Assembly: GCF_001570585.1 (NCBI RefSeq)
Contig: NZ_BBXF01000003.1
Coordinates: forward strand, 965,353-1,029,352
DNA length: 64,000 nt
Origin: Herbidospora daliensis
Lineage (GTDB): Bacteria > Actinomycetota > Actinomycetes > Streptosporangiales > Streptosporangiaceae
Direction of reading: 5' to 3'
The position numbers were made by a program, and so were the translations under genes. The notes under the pieces are model-generated. The model worked only from the letters and a program-made list of their open reading frames with translations, was not told the origin of the DNA and did not search any database. The stretch's first letter is position 1, and each line of letters opens with the position of its first letter. Below are positions 26,819 through 36,477 of this stretch, one piece after another.

Positions 26819-27469
26819 TCAGCCGGTGTACTGGGCGGCCAGGCCGGCGGTCGCGACGGCGGCGGCCCTGGCCGACTCGGCGTCGCCGCACACGTGCCGC
26901 CGCTGGGTGTGGCTGGGCGCGTCGAGCGGCCCGAGCGACAGGTCGGCGCCCGAGCGGATCATGCGGCCGAGCGCGACCGTCGCGGCCTCGCCCGAGCCCT
27001 CGATCACCGTGCTGTGGAACACTCCGGCGGCCAGCGAGTAGCTCTCGCCCGCGCCGAACCGCTCCAGGCGTTCGGGCCGGTAGTCGACCACCCGGCCGGT
27101 GGGCGTGATGACGTCGTCGTCGCCGAGCCCGGTCACCTCGAAGAGCCGGTGGACGGTCCCGTCGGAGACCCGGCCGAGGACGTTGGAGACCTGGCCGTAC
27201 AGGACGAAACTGAGCAGGTCCCAGCTGTGGCAGTGGACCAGCGAGGTGCTGCTGCCCGAGGTGGTCAGCTGCGGCGACCACACGTGCAGGCAGACGCCCA
27301 GGTCGCCGTCGCGTTCGACGGGCAGGCAGAAGAAGCCGAGCGGATGGCGTACCGCCGGGATGCGCGGCGCCCCGGCGGCGACCGCCTGGAGCACCGACCC
27401 GGCCCACGCCGGGAGGGTCGAGGCGGCGGTGCCCTGGTCGATCTCGTGCCGTAGATCGGAGTAGCGCAT
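26819..27469 (-). CDS. Cupin-like hypothetical protein
   Basis: Protein of 216 aa. The core VCLHVWSPQL, LVHCHSWDLLSFVLYG (HxH metal pattern) and the later AAGVFHSTVIEG look like the two motifs of a cupin barrel with His ligands, as in cysteine-dioxygenase-like enzymes. No substrate can be assigned. The C-terminal tail is Ala-rich. It is the second gene of a minus-strand pair, 20 bp behind a membrane protein gene, so the two are probably co-expressed. ATG 27469 has a purine-rich AGAGAGGCGAC just before it. Confidence 0.68.
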   Translation of the reverse strand: MRYSDLRHEIDQGTAASTLPAWAGSVLQAVAAGAPRIPAVRHPLGFFCLPVERDGDLGVCLHVWSPQLTTSGSSTSLVHCHSWDLLSFVLYGQVSNVLGRVSDGTVHRLFEVTGLGDDDVITPTGRVVDYRPERLERFGAGESYSLAAGVFHSTVIEGSGEAATVALGRMIRSGADLSLGPLDAPSHTQRRHVCGDAESARAAAVATAGLAAQYTG

Positions 27470-27489
27470 GTCGCCTCTCTGGGGTCAGC

Positions 27490-28515
27490 TCACCGGTAGG
27501 GCTCCGCGGGCCGCAGCGCGCGGCGGGTCAGGTCGGCCACCTCGGGGTCGTCGAGGTGGTCGAGCGACAGGCCGAGCAGTTCGAAGACGTCGCGCACCTC
27601 GTCGACCGTCGGCTCGTCGCCGAGCGCCGCCGTCAGCACGCTCTCGACGGGCAGCTTCCGCGACTGGGCGTAGCCGCTGTTCAGTTCGGTCTCGCACCAG
27701 GAGTAGTAGAGCTTGCCCTGGTGGGCGACCAGCGCCGGGGCGGCCGGATCCTCGCGGGTGACCACGACGCGCGAGGCGGACATGTCCCAGCGGCAGGTCG
27801 ACATCGTCGACGACAACCCGATCCGGATGGTGAGGAAGTCGGTGTGCCGGGCGTACCAGGCCGCGGCCAGGATCGTCGCGTACGCCTCCCTGCGGATGCG
27901 GTCGGGCGTCCAGGGGTCGGCGCGGCCGGTGACGAGCGACTGGCGGAACCGGGCGTACACCGCGCAGGCGGTGTCGTTCTCGGGGTCGATGATCTCCAAT
28001 TGCACCTGGAGCCGGCGGCGGGCGATCCGCGACTGCTCCACGCACTCGGGCAGGGTGACGGCGCGCAGGAAGGTGCCGGTGCCGCCCTTGAAGATCCACG
28101 TGTTGGTGTGCTGGGCCGCCGCCATGAGCTCGGCCCGCACCTGCGCGCCCGGCAGCAGCGACACGACCGACATCTGGTCGATCGCCTGCCGCGACTTCTC
28201 CAGCAGCTCGGTGACCTCCCCGAGCCGCTCGGGCACCTGGTGCAGCGCCTCGCCCGAGTCGGTCAGCGCCCGCCGCAGCTCGGTCTCGACGGCCCCGGTG
28301 CGCATCCGGCTGCGCACGAGCGTGCTGGCGATCAGGGCCAGGACGACGAGCGTGGCCTCCTGCACCGGCTGATCCACGGCGTCGGTCAGGCCCCAGATCG
28401 CGACGCCTACGGCGATCAGGAACGCGATGACGACCTCGGGTTCGTCGCGCAGCCAGCCGAACCGTTCCGCCATCGACTGCTTGCGCGAATCGCCCCCGTT
28501 GTGCTCGACCGACAT
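27490..28515 (-). CDS. Two-TM hypothetical protein with soluble C-terminal domain
   Basis: Protein of 341 aa. After a charged N-terminus (ERFGWLRDEPE) it has two hydrophobic segments (VVIAFLIAVGVAIWGLTDAV and VVLALIASTLV), then a helical region with SRQAIDQMSVVSLLPG. A soluble domain follows with HTNTWIFKGGTGTFLRAVTLPE and LQVQLEIIDPENDTAC, and a more variable C-terminus. I do not recognise a named family. Its 3' end is 20 bp before the cupin-like gene start, which makes a two-gene operon. It is divergent from a broken phosphotransferase. Confidence 0.68.
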   Translation of the reverse strand: MSVEHNGGDSRKQSMAERFGWLRDEPEVVIAFLIAVGVAIWGLTDAVDQPVQEATLVVLALIASTLVRSRMRTGAVETELRRALTDSGEALHQVPERLGEVTELLEKSRQAIDQMSVVSLLPGAQVRAELMAAAQHTNTWIFKGGTGTFLRAVTLPECVEQSRIARRRLQVQLEIIDPENDTACAVYARFRQSLVTGRADPWTPDRIRREAYATILAAAWYARHTDFLTIRIGLSSTMSTCRWDMSASRVVVTREDPAAPALVAHQGKLYYSWCETELNSGYAQSRKLPVESVLTAALGDEPTVDEVRDVFELLGLSLDHLDDPEVADLTRRALRPAEPYR

Positions 28516-28605
28516 GAACCATCCCCATGGACCGCACTCCGGCATACCCCGCGTATATCGTCCCCGCCGTGGGCCGAATCCGCCACCCAATAGCAGGGAG
28601 AGCCC

Positions 28606-29107
28606 GTGGACGAGGTCGAGATCGTCGTCGCCCATTCCGAACGCGCCACCCTGCGCGTCGGCGACCTGTCCCTCAAGGTGGACGCCGACCCGGCGGCTCG
28701 ACGCCGAATGCGAGTGGCTCGTGGGCGGCGGCGTGCTGCCCGCCGATCTGGTCGGCCGCAACCGCGGGGCCGCGCGGGCGGCGCTGCGGCCGTGGACCCC
28801 GGTGTTCACCCACGGCGACCTGCAGGCCGATCACGTCTTCGTCGACGGCGACGAGGTCACCGGCGTGCTCGACTGGTCGGAGGCGGGCCGGGGCGACGCC
28901 CTGTTCGACCTCGCCGTCGTGACGCTCGGGCACGAGGAGAACCTCCCCGACCTCCTGGCGGGCTACGGCGGCGGCGCCGACCTCGACGTGATCCGGGGGT
29001 GGTGGTCGCTGCGCGGCCTGGTGGCGATCCGCTGGCTGACCGGGCACGGCTTCGACCCCTTCGCGCCGGGGTGCGAGGTCGACGTGCTCAGGCGGACACC
29101 ATCTTGA
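28606..29107 (+). pseudogene. Aminoglycoside phosphotransferase-family pseudogene
   Basis: The 5' end (GTG 28606) reads DEVEIVVAHSERATLRVGDL and LKVDADPA, the N-lobe start of an APH-type kinase. After about residue 30 the matching frame changes: a second frame continues with RRLDAECEWLVGGGVLPADL, then VFTHGDLQADHVFVD (the catalytic HGDLxxxH loop) and VTGVLDWSEAGRGD (Mg-binding Asp). Most of the N-lobe and hinge (roughly 70-100 residues) is missing between the two, so the gene carries an internal deletion plus a frameshift and is non-functional. Confidence 0.75.
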
Positions 29108-30038
29108 CGACGTCGAGGGCGCAGCCCCAGCTCATGCTGACGCCCACGCCGCCGTGCCCGTAGTTGTGGATGAGCCGGCCCTGGTCGACCTGCTGCTCCT
29201 CCAGGCGGATCGAGGGGCGGGCGGGGCGCAGGCCGACGTCCACCTTGATCACCCGGGCGTCGGCCAGGCGGGGCTCGACCTCGGCGCAGCGCCGCAGGAT
29301 GTCGGCCGTCTGGGCCTCGTCGGGTTCGAGGTTCCAGTCGCCCTTGCGGGCGTTGCCGCCCAGGACGACGCGGTCGCCGTGCGGGAAGAAGCCCGTCCAG
29401 TCGTCGGCGAAGCCGCCCTCGTAGAAGAACTCGGTCAGGCCGGGGTTCTCCACGACGACGTGCTGGCCGCGCACCGGGGTCACCGAGTCGTCGCAGGCCA
29501 GCGTGCCGCCGGCCACGCCGGCGCAGTTGACCACGATCGGCGCGTGGGAGGTCGGCTGCTCCAGCGAGGCCACCGTGCAGATCTCCAGGTCGCCGCCCGA
29601 GCGGCACAGCCGGTCGACGAGGTAGTCGAGGTAGCACGGCATGTCGGCGATCGGGCTGGTGATCCAGAAGCCCGCCTTGAACCCGGCCAGTTCGTCGGGG
29701 GAGCACTCGGCGAAGCCGGGCAGGTCGTGCGCCCACGGCGGGGTGCCGCCGTCCATCTGGGTGACCAGCCGGCCGCGCGCGGCGGTCACGCCCGTGTGGG
29801 CGCGGGCGGCCAGTTCGCCGAAGATCTCCAGACCGGTCTTCTGCCACCGGACCGCGTCGTCGCGCGGCTCGGTCATGACCGGGCCGCCCAGCAGGGCGCC
29901 CGCGACGGCGGAGGTGGTCTGCCGGGGCACCTCGGCGGTCCACACGACCGCCCGGAGCCCGGCCTCGTTCAGGGCGATCGCGGTCGTGAGACCGACGACG
30001 CCTCCCCCCACCACGACGACATCGGCATGCTGCGCCAT
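29088..30038 (-). CDS. FAD-dependent D-amino-acid oxidase-like enzyme
   Basis: Protein of 316 aa. The Rossmann dinucleotide motif is VVVVGGGVVGLTTAIALNEAG (residues 5-25), followed by the DAO domain with PIVVNCAGVAGG and the C-terminal LIHNYGHGGVGVSMSWGCA, the conserved YGHGGxG flavin-contact region of D-amino-acid oxidases and D-aspartate oxidases. It oxidises a D-amino acid or related amine to the imino acid, producing H2O2. The start was set at ATG 30038, which gives the normal short N-terminus and has GGGAGG upstream on its strand. Confidence 0.92.
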   Translation of the reverse strand: MAQHADVVVVGGGVVGLTTAIALNEAGLRAVVWTAEVPRQTTSAVAGALLGGPVMTEPRDDAVRWQKTGLEIFGELAARAHTGVTAARGRLVTQMDGGTPPWAHDLPGFAECSPDELAGFKAGFWITSPIADMPCYLDYLVDRLCRSGGDLEICTVASLEQPTSHAPIVVNCAGVAGGTLACDDSVTPVRGQHVVVENPGLTEFFYEGGFADDWTGFFPHGDRVVLGGNARKGDWNLEPDEAQTADILRRCAEVEPRLADARVIKVDVGLRPARPSIRLEEQQVDQGRLIHNYGHGGVGVSMSWGCALDVVKMVSA

Positions 30039-30136
30039 CGACGACGACCTCCCTGGAAGTGAATGCTGCGGAACTTCCCGCAAAAGGGCCCCGCATGCGC
30101 GAGTCCCGCCCCTCACCGGTTGAGGAGCGGGACCAT

Positions 30137-30172
30137 GGTGCTTCAAGTGGTGCCTTCGGTGGTGCCTTCAGT
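30137..30172. repeat. 12-bp tandem repeat, three units
   Basis: GGTGCTTCAAGT, GGTGCCTTCGGT and GGTGCCTTCAGT are consecutive 12-bp units, with a partial fourth unit (GGTGCGG). They lie in the intergenic stretch 30039-30376, at the 3' end of a possible 39-codon frame on the minus strand. Confidence 0.6.
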
Positions 30173-30287
30173 GGTGCGGTTCGCGATCGGCCGGGGCGGC
30201 CAGCCGATCGGCTTCCCATTGGAGGGCCTCCACGAGGACGAGCTCCAGCCGGAGATCTCCGTCGAGGAGGTTGTCCAGGACGTCCAT
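30168..30287 (-). CDS. Possible small protein (39 aa)
   Basis: A 39-codon frame begins MDVLDNLLDGDLRLELVL and ends EPHH, with an acidic, leucine-rich, probably helical sequence. GGGAGG lies 4-5 bp before its ATG, a good ribosome-binding site. It is on the same strand and 129 bp ahead of the D-amino-acid oxidase gene, and its end overlaps a 12-bp tandem repeat. No homology is recognised. The support is only the start site and composition, so this is tentative. Confidence 0.35.
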   Translation of the reverse strand: MDVLDNLLDGDLRLELVLVEALQWEADRLAAPADREPHH

Positions 30288-30376
30288 ACGGGCCTCCCTT
30301 GCCAGACAGGACGCCCCAGTGGTCACTTCGGTTCACCGGTTTGAACCACTCCCGTCCACCCCGCGTATCCCCGGGC

Positions 30377-30850
30377 GTGCTGACTGTTTCGCGCCATGCC
30401 GCCTTCGCCGCCGCCGCTCTGGCCGTCGTGTCGCTGTCCGCCTGTTCGGGCGGCGCACCATCGGCCGAGGGCGCCTACCAGGTGTCCGACCCGGCTCCGG
30501 CCGCGGCCGCCGCCCCCGTCCAGGCCGGGCCCGCACCCACCGTCGAGGAACTCGCCGAGAAGGTCGGGTGCGACGTCAAGATCCAGGTCGACGCCGAGGA
30601 GCTGCGCACCGGCGCCTGCTCGACGAAGGCCGGGGACTTCTTCGTGAACACCTTCGCCACCGAGAAGGGCAAGGACGCCTGGATGGACCAGGCGCCGGAG
30701 TACAACCCCCATCTCGTGGGACGGCTCTGGACCGTGCTCGGGACCCGGGAGACCCTCGACAAGCTGCGCCCCGATCTGGGCGGCGACCTGCACCTCAGCG
30801 ACCACCGGGTGACCCCGAAGGCGGTGCCGTCGACCCCGGCCGCGTACTGA
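30377..30850 (+). CDS. Putative lipoprotein
   Basis: Protein of 157 aa from GTG 30377. The signal peptide (HAAFAAAALAVVSLSACSGG) ends in a lipobox (LSAC), so Cys is the probable lipidated first residue of the mature protein on the outer face of the membrane. A low-complexity Pro/Ala linker follows, then a soluble domain with GCDVKIQVDAEELRTGACSTKAG and an acidic region. Two further Cys residues in that domain could form a disulfide. Function is not recognised. Its stop is 26 bp before the TSUP permease start. Confidence 0.8.
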   Translation: MLTVSRHAAFAAAALAVVSLSACSGGAPSAEGAYQVSDPAPAAAAAPVQAGPAPTVEELAEKVGCDVKIQVDAEELRTGACSTKAGDFFVNTFATEKGKDAWMDQAPEYNPHLVGRLWTVLGTRETLDKLRPDLGGDLHLSDHRVTPKAVPSTPAAY

Positions 30851-30876
30851 GACGATCTTGTGATTGAGTTCGGTGC

Positions 30877-31599
30877 GTGGAGATCCTCGTCCTTGCCCTG
30901 GTGGGTGTCGCGACGGGGATCGTGAGCACGGTCGTGTCGCTCGCGTCGATCGTCTCCTACCCGGCTCTGCTCGCCTTCGGGCTGCCGCCGCTGGCGGCCA
31001 ACGTCACGAACACGGTGTCGCTGACGTTCACCGGGGTCGGGTCGGCCGCCGCGTCGCGGCCGGAGCTCAAGGGACAGGGGCCCCTGGTCCTGCGCCTGTG
31101 CGCGGTGACCGCGCTCGGCGGCGCCACCGGCGCCGCGCTCCTGCTGCTCACCCCGCCCAGAGCCTTCGAACTGGTCGCGCCCGTGCTGGTCGCGGGCGCG
31201 TCGCTGGTGCTGCTGCGGGCCCCCCGATCCGCGGCCCTGCGCGGGTGGGCGTTCTATCTGGGCGTGTACGCCGTCGCGATCTACACCGGCTACTTCGGCG
31301 CGGCCGGCGGGGTGATCATGTTCGCCATCCTGACGGCGGCCCTCGACCAGATCCCGGCCCGCGTCAACGCCGTGAAGAACGTGATCGCGATGTCCTCCAA
31401 CGGGGTGGCCGCCCTCGGCTTCGCCCTGTTCGGGCCGGTGCGCTGGGACGTGGTCGTGCCGCTGTCGATCGGCATGGTCGCCGGCGGCTGGATCGGCCCG
31501 CTGATCGCCCGCCGGCTGCCCGGCCAGTCGCTCCGGGTGCTGACCGCCGTGGCGGGGCTGATCGTCGCGGTCAAGCTCGCGCTCGACACGTACACCTAG
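30877..31599 (+). CDS. TSUP family (TauE/SafE) transporter
   Basis: Membrane protein of 240 aa with 7-8 hydrophobic segments. It shows the duplicated four-helix pattern of the TauE/SafE family, with VSLASIVSYPALLAFGLPPLAANVTNTV in the first half and a matching GFALFGPVRWDVVVPLSIG plus GGWIGPLIARRLPGQSLRV in the second. Relatives export sulfite or organosulfonates; the substrate is unknown here. GTG start. It is followed by a strong hairpin terminator at 31613. Confidence 0.9.
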   Translation: MEILVLALVGVATGIVSTVVSLASIVSYPALLAFGLPPLAANVTNTVSLTFTGVGSAAASRPELKGQGPLVLRLCAVTALGGATGAALLLLTPPRAFELVAPVLVAGASLVLLRAPRSAALRGWAFYLGVYAVAIYTGYFGAAGGVIMFAILTAALDQIPARVNAVKNVIAMSSNGVAALGFALFGPVRWDVVVPLSIGMVAGGWIGPLIARRLPGQSLRVLTAVAGLIVAVKLALDTYT

Positions 31600-31612
31600 A
31601 GGACCTAGGGGA

Positions 31613-31648
31613 GCGGTGCCGGGCGTCCTCGACGCCGCCCGGCACCGC
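31613..31648. terminator. Bidirectional terminator hairpin
   Basis: Arms GCGGTGCCGGGC (31613-31624) and GCCCGGCACCGC (31637-31648) are a perfect 12-bp stem with a 12-nt loop. It sits exactly between the convergent ends of the TSUP gene (31599) and the polyprenyl synthase gene (31654). No long T tract is present, which is common for actinobacterial terminators. Confidence 0.8.
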
Positions 31649-31653
31649 CGTCT

Positions 31654-32684
31654 CTAGAGGGTGCGCCGGGCCATCAGCGTCGACAACGCCGTCAGCTCGG
31701 CCGCCGGACGGGCCGCGCAGCCCGCCTCCGCCAGGTGGACGGGCGCCCGCGCCAGCAGCGCGTCGGCGGTCTCCCGGCACCAGTCGCGGCCCCCGGCCCG
31801 CTCCACCAGGTCGGCGGCCCTGGCCAGCTCGGCCTCCGACGACACCGTGCCCGACCGGTAGATCGCGGCCAGCTCCGCGGCCTCCCCGGTCGCGGAGGTG
31901 AGCGCGGCCACCACCGGCAGCGACTTCTTGCGGTTGGCCAGGTCGGAGAACACCGGCTTGCCGGTCACCTCCGGGTCGCCCCAGATGCCCAGCAGGTCGT
32001 CGGCCAGTTGGAAGGCCAGCCCCAGCTCGGCGCCGAACGTGCGCAGGTGCTCGATCGCCCGCGCGTCGGCTCCCCCGTAGAGGGCGCCCAGCGCGCAGGC
32101 GCACGCGATCAGCGCGCCGGTCTTCGACCCGGCCATCCGGATGCACTCGGGCAGCGTCACGTCGGCCCGGTCTTCGAACCCGACGTCGGCGCTCTGCCCG
32201 TCGAGCAGGTCGAGCACCGTGGCGTTCAGCAGCCGCGCCCCCTCGTGGGCCAGCGGATGGCCGCTGTCGGCCAGGCGGGCGAACGCCAGCGACACCAGCG
32301 CGTCACCGGCCAGGATCGCCTGGCTCACCCCGAACACCCGCCACGCCGTGGGCCGGTGCCGCCGGGTGGCGTCGCCGTCCATCACGTCGTCGTGCAGCAG
32401 CGAGAAGTCGTGGACGAGCTCGACCGCCACCGCGGCCGGCAGCGCCCCCTCGGCCGTACCGCCCACCGCCTCGGCGGCCAGCAGCGCCAGCGCCGGGCGC
32501 ACCGACTTGCCCGCGCCGGTGGTGATCGGGCGGCCCCGTTCGTCCCACCAGCCCATGTGGTAGCCGGAGATGTGCCGCATCGAGGCCGGCAGGGTGTCGG
32601 CCGCCGCCCGGATCGCCGGCTGCACCAGGTCGCGGCTCCAGGCGAGCACCTCCGCGACGTCGCGAGCCCCCGTCTCGGTCGTCG

Positions 32685-32688
<4 letters not shown>
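31654..32688 (-). CDS. Polyprenyl diphosphate synthase, encapsulin-linked
   Basis: Trans-isoprenyl diphosphate synthase of 344 aa. The first Asp-rich motif is [11 protein letters not shown] (Asp100, Asp101, Asp104), the second is [13 protein letters not shown] (Asp230, Asp231), with the [10 protein letters not shown] substrate loop at about 58-67. It joins isopentenyl diphosphate to an allylic diphosphate to make a prenyl diphosphate; product chain length is not predictable from what I can see. Its start overlaps the stop of a family 2B encapsulin shell gene by 4 bp, so it is very likely the enclosed cargo. Its N-terminus is only about 20 residues longer than the catalytic core, with no obvious long disordered loading domain. 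Confidence 0.93.
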
Positions 32689-34052
<1,364 letters not shown>

Positions 34053-34080
34053 GGCACTCCCTTACTGGTGGGAAACGAAA

Positions 34081-34114
34081 AGGGCGGCCCGGGAATTCAC
34101 GCGTGGGCCGCCCT
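34081..34114 (-). terminator. Hairpin between the two encapsulin shell genes
   Basis: A perfect 10-bp inverted repeat, AGGGCGGCCC (34081-34090) with GGGCCGCCCT (34105-34114), has a 14-nt loop. On the minus (transcribed) strand it is followed by TTTTCGTTT. It lies in the 76-bp gap after the first shell gene, so it could act as a partial terminator or RNA-stabilising stem that sets the ratio of the two shell proteins and the synthase. Confidence 0.65.
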
Positions 34115-34128
34115 GGGGGAACCTTTTT

Positions 34129-35505
34129 CTAATGACCGACTTCGACGTTCTCCAGAATTCCGAGGGCGTCGGGGACGAGGATCGCGGCCGAATAGTAGGC
34201 GCTCACCAGATATTTGATGATGGCCTTCTCGTCGATGCCCATGAAGCGCACCGAGAGGCTCGGCTGGTATTCGTCGGGGATGCCGACCTGGTGGAGGCCG
34301 ACCACCCCCTGCTTCTCCTCGCCGAGCCGCATCACGATCATCGAGGAGGTGCGGGTGTCGGTCACCGGGATCTTGTTGCAGGGCAGGATCGGCACCCCGC
34401 GCCACGACGGGAAGTGGTGCCCCCCGACGTCGACGCTGGTCGGGTAGACCCCGCGGGCGCTGCACTCCCGCCCGAAGGCGGCGATGGCCAGCGGGTGGGC
34501 CAGGATGTACGACGGCTCCCGCCACACCAGCGACAGCAGCTCGTCGACGTCGTCGGGGGTCGGCGGGCCCGACCGGGTGTGGGTGCGCTGCTTGAGGTCG
34601 GCGTTGGCGAGCAGGCCGAACTCGCGGTTGTTGACGATCTCGTGTTCCTGGCGTTCGCGCAGCGCCTCGATGGTGAGCCGGAGCTGCTGCTCGATCTGGT
34701 CCATCGGGTCGTTGTAGAGGTCGGCGACCCGGGAGTGCACCCGCAGTACGGTCTGGGCGACGCTCAGCTCGTACTCGCGCGGCGAGGTCTCGTAGTCGAC
34801 GAAGGTGCCGGGCAGCGAGGGCTCGCCGTGGTGGCCGGAGGAGACCTCGATGGCGGCCTCGCCGTATTCGTCCTGCGGGCGGCCCGAGCCGGCCTGGTAG
34901 GACTCGACGTGGGCGCGGAGCGTGTCGGACTGGTCGACGAGCCGCTCGAACTCGCTGCGGGGGAGGGTCAGCACGGTGCCGGCGGTGGTGGCCTTGACCG
35001 TGTAGTCCCAGGTGCCGGAGGCCAGCAGGGTCTGGTCGCCGATGTGGTCGCCGTCGGCCAGCAGGCCCAGGGCGACCTGGTCGCCGTAGGGGCCGGTGCC
35101 GATCTTGGTCAGCTTGCCGTGGGCCACCAGGATCACCTGGTCGGCGGGCTGGCCCGCCTCCACGATGACGTCGCCGGCGGAGAAGTCGCGCTGGGTGAAG
35201 CGTTCGGACAGGGTGGTCAGGGTGTCGGGGTCGTCGAATCCGCGGAGCAGGGGCAACTCGGTGAGCTCGGCCGGGATGACCCGGACCTGGCCCGACTGGA
35301 CGGTGAAGGTGACCCGGCCGTCGCCGACGGCGTAGGACAGGCGGCGGTTGACGCGGTAGGCGCCGCCGGAGACCTGGACCCAGGGCAGCACCTTCAGCAG
35401 CCACCGGCTGCTGATGCCCTGCATCTGGGGGACGGTTTTCGTGGTGGTGGCCAGTTTCCTGGCCGCCGCCGTGCCCAGGCTCAATTGCTCGTTCTCAACG
35501 GTCAA
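34129..35505 (-). CDS. Family 2B encapsulin shell protein, first copy
   Basis: Protein of 458 aa with the same layout as its neighbour: conserved N-terminal arm, cyclic-nucleotide-binding-like domain at about 85-205, and HK97-fold segments to the end. The two shells are nearly identical in the arm and E-loop region but clearly diverged in the inserted domain and A-domain. The inserted domain lacks the normal phosphate-binding Glu and Arg ([13 protein letters not shown] instead of a GE(L/I)ALL...R pattern). It starts with TTG at 35505, with AGGAG 6 nt upstream. It is first in a three-gene operon with the second shell and the polyprenyl synthase. Confidence 0.92.
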   Translation of the reverse strand: MTVENEQLSLGTAAARKLATTTKTVPQMQGISSRWLLKVLPWVQVSGGAYRVNRRLSYAVGDGRVTFTVQSGQVRVIPAELTELPLLRGFDDPDTLTTLSERFTQRDFSAGDVIVEAGQPADQVILVAHGKLTKIGTGPYGDQVALGLLADGDHIGDQTLLASGTWDYTVKATTAGTVLTLPRSEFERLVDQSDTLRAHVESYQAGSGRPQDEYGEAAIEVSSGHHGEPSLPGTFVDYETSPREYELSVAQTVLRVHSRVADLYNDPMDQIEQQLRLTIEALRERQEHEIVNNREFGLLANADLKQRTHTRSGPPTPDDVDELLSLVWREPSYILAHPLAIAAFGRECSARGVYPTSVDVGGHHFPSWRGVPILPCNKIPVTDTRTSSMIVMRLGEEKQGVVGLHQVGIPDEYQPSLSVRFMGIDEKAIIKYLVSAYYSAAILVPDALGILENVEVGH

Positions 35506-35587
35506 CTCGACTCCTGTTCCTGCGGCGAAGCGAAAACAATTCAGGGGGCCCGCGCGAGAAACCTCATTGGGCTGGCCGAACGGATCA

Positions 35588-35617
35588 ATAATGCAGGGGC
35601 GATCTTCGGAGTGTCAA
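35588..35617 (-). promoter_or_regulatory. Promoter of the encapsulin operon
   Basis: On the minus strand TTGACA (35612-35617) is a consensus -35 box, followed after 18 bp by CATTAT (35588-35593). This places the start point near 35580 and gives about 75 nt of untranslated leader before the TTG start codon of the first shell gene. Confidence 0.55.
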
Positions 35618-35689
35618 TTACGAGTTTGCATTCGAATGACTCGACCACAAAACACCGAAATAGCGCGTGATTCTCCGTAGTGGGTTCGT

Positions 35690-35703
35690 TACCCGTTTTG
35701 GTA
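35690..35703. promoter_or_regulatory. Candidate TetR operator (TACC-N6-GGTA)
   Basis: The short inverted repeat TACCCGTTTTGGTA lies in the AT-richer part of the gap between the encapsulin operon and the TetR gene, next to a TAGATT -10-like element (35702-35707) reading toward the TetR gene. It would suit autoregulation, but the symmetry is short. Confidence 0.3.
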
Positions 35704-35771
35704 GATTGTTCCCGTGTTAACCTCTGAAAGGGCCGCGTCTGTGGGGTCGGGGCCCGTAGGAGGCGAGGGCC

Positions 35772-36371
35772 GTGCAGCAGCGTGCACTGGCGACCCGTGA
35801 ACGGCTGCTCCGCGCGGCCGCCGAGATCTTCGCGGCCAACGGGTACGCCGGGACCAGCCTGACCGAGATCCACGAGCGGGCCGGGGTGACCAAGGGCGCG
35901 ATCTACTTCCACTACCCGAACAAGGAGTCGGTGGCCGAGGCGATCGTCGAGCGGCAGCTCGAACGCTGGCCCGCCCTGGTCAAGAGGTTCTGCAACGAGG
36001 AGTCCGACCCGGTCGTGGTGGTGGTCGCGCTGACCTTCGCCATCACCCGGGCGTTCCGCGACGAACCGGTCATGCGCGCGGGGGCGCGGCTGGCCCTCGA
36101 CCGCAACGTGGGCGCGTGGGAGGCCGCGTTCACCCAGGTGCTCCAGCCGGCCGAGCGGGCCGGGGAGCTCGCCGAGGGCGTCACCGCCGAGAAGGCGGCG
36201 CGGGTCGTCGTCAGCTCGTTCTTCGGGGTCTTCCAGGTCAGCGACACGCTCGGCCGGGCCGACACCGAAGACCGGTTGCGCGAGATGTGGCGCGTCGTGC
36301 TGTTCGGCGTCCAGGCCGAACCCTCGCCGCGGAGCACCGTCCGGCGGGCCGAGGCGCTCGCCCTCACCTGA
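35772..36371 (+). CDS. TetR family regulator, ScbR/ArpA-like
   Basis: Protein of 199 aa. The N-terminal helix-turn-helix LLRAAAEIFAANGYAGTSLT and RAGVTKGAIYFHYPNKESVA closely follows gamma-butyrolactone receptors (GY..TS(I/L)xEI..RAxVTKGAxYFHFxSK). The C-terminal region keeps VMRAGARLAL and the later VVVSSFFGVFQVSDTLGR...LREMWR pattern of that family. It may therefore sense an autoregulator-type lactone or be a pseudo-receptor. GTG start with GGAGGCGAGGG upstream. It is divergent from the encapsulin operon and a likely regulator of it (inference). Confidence 0.85.
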   Translation: MQQRALATRERLLRAAAEIFAANGYAGTSLTEIHERAGVTKGAIYFHYPNKESVAEAIVERQLERWPALVKRFCNEESDPVVVVVALTFAITRAFRDEPVMRAGARLALDRNVGAWEAAFTQVLQPAERAGELAEGVTAEKAARVVVSSFFGVFQVSDTLGRADTEDRLREMWRVVLFGVQAEPSPRSTVRRAEALALT

Positions 36372-36477
36372 GCGACAGGTTCTGCTGTCCCCCCTTCAGT
36401 TCGCCCCGAGTCGGCCCTATAAAAATACATTCCGGTCGGTTTTTTTCGGGGACGTCTAACGCGCTGAAGGGACCGTC

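Noticed and set aside
30063-30344. 93-codon plus-strand frame in the intergenic region
   Set aside because: No ribosome-binding site or recognisable motif, and it overlaps the 12-bp tandem repeat; the minus-strand 39-codon frame has a better start.
36392-36471. Inverted pair CCCTTCAG / CTGAAGGG about 64 bp apart before the IclR gene
   Set aside because: The loop is too long for a stable terminator and the arms are too far apart for a regulator site; probably chance.
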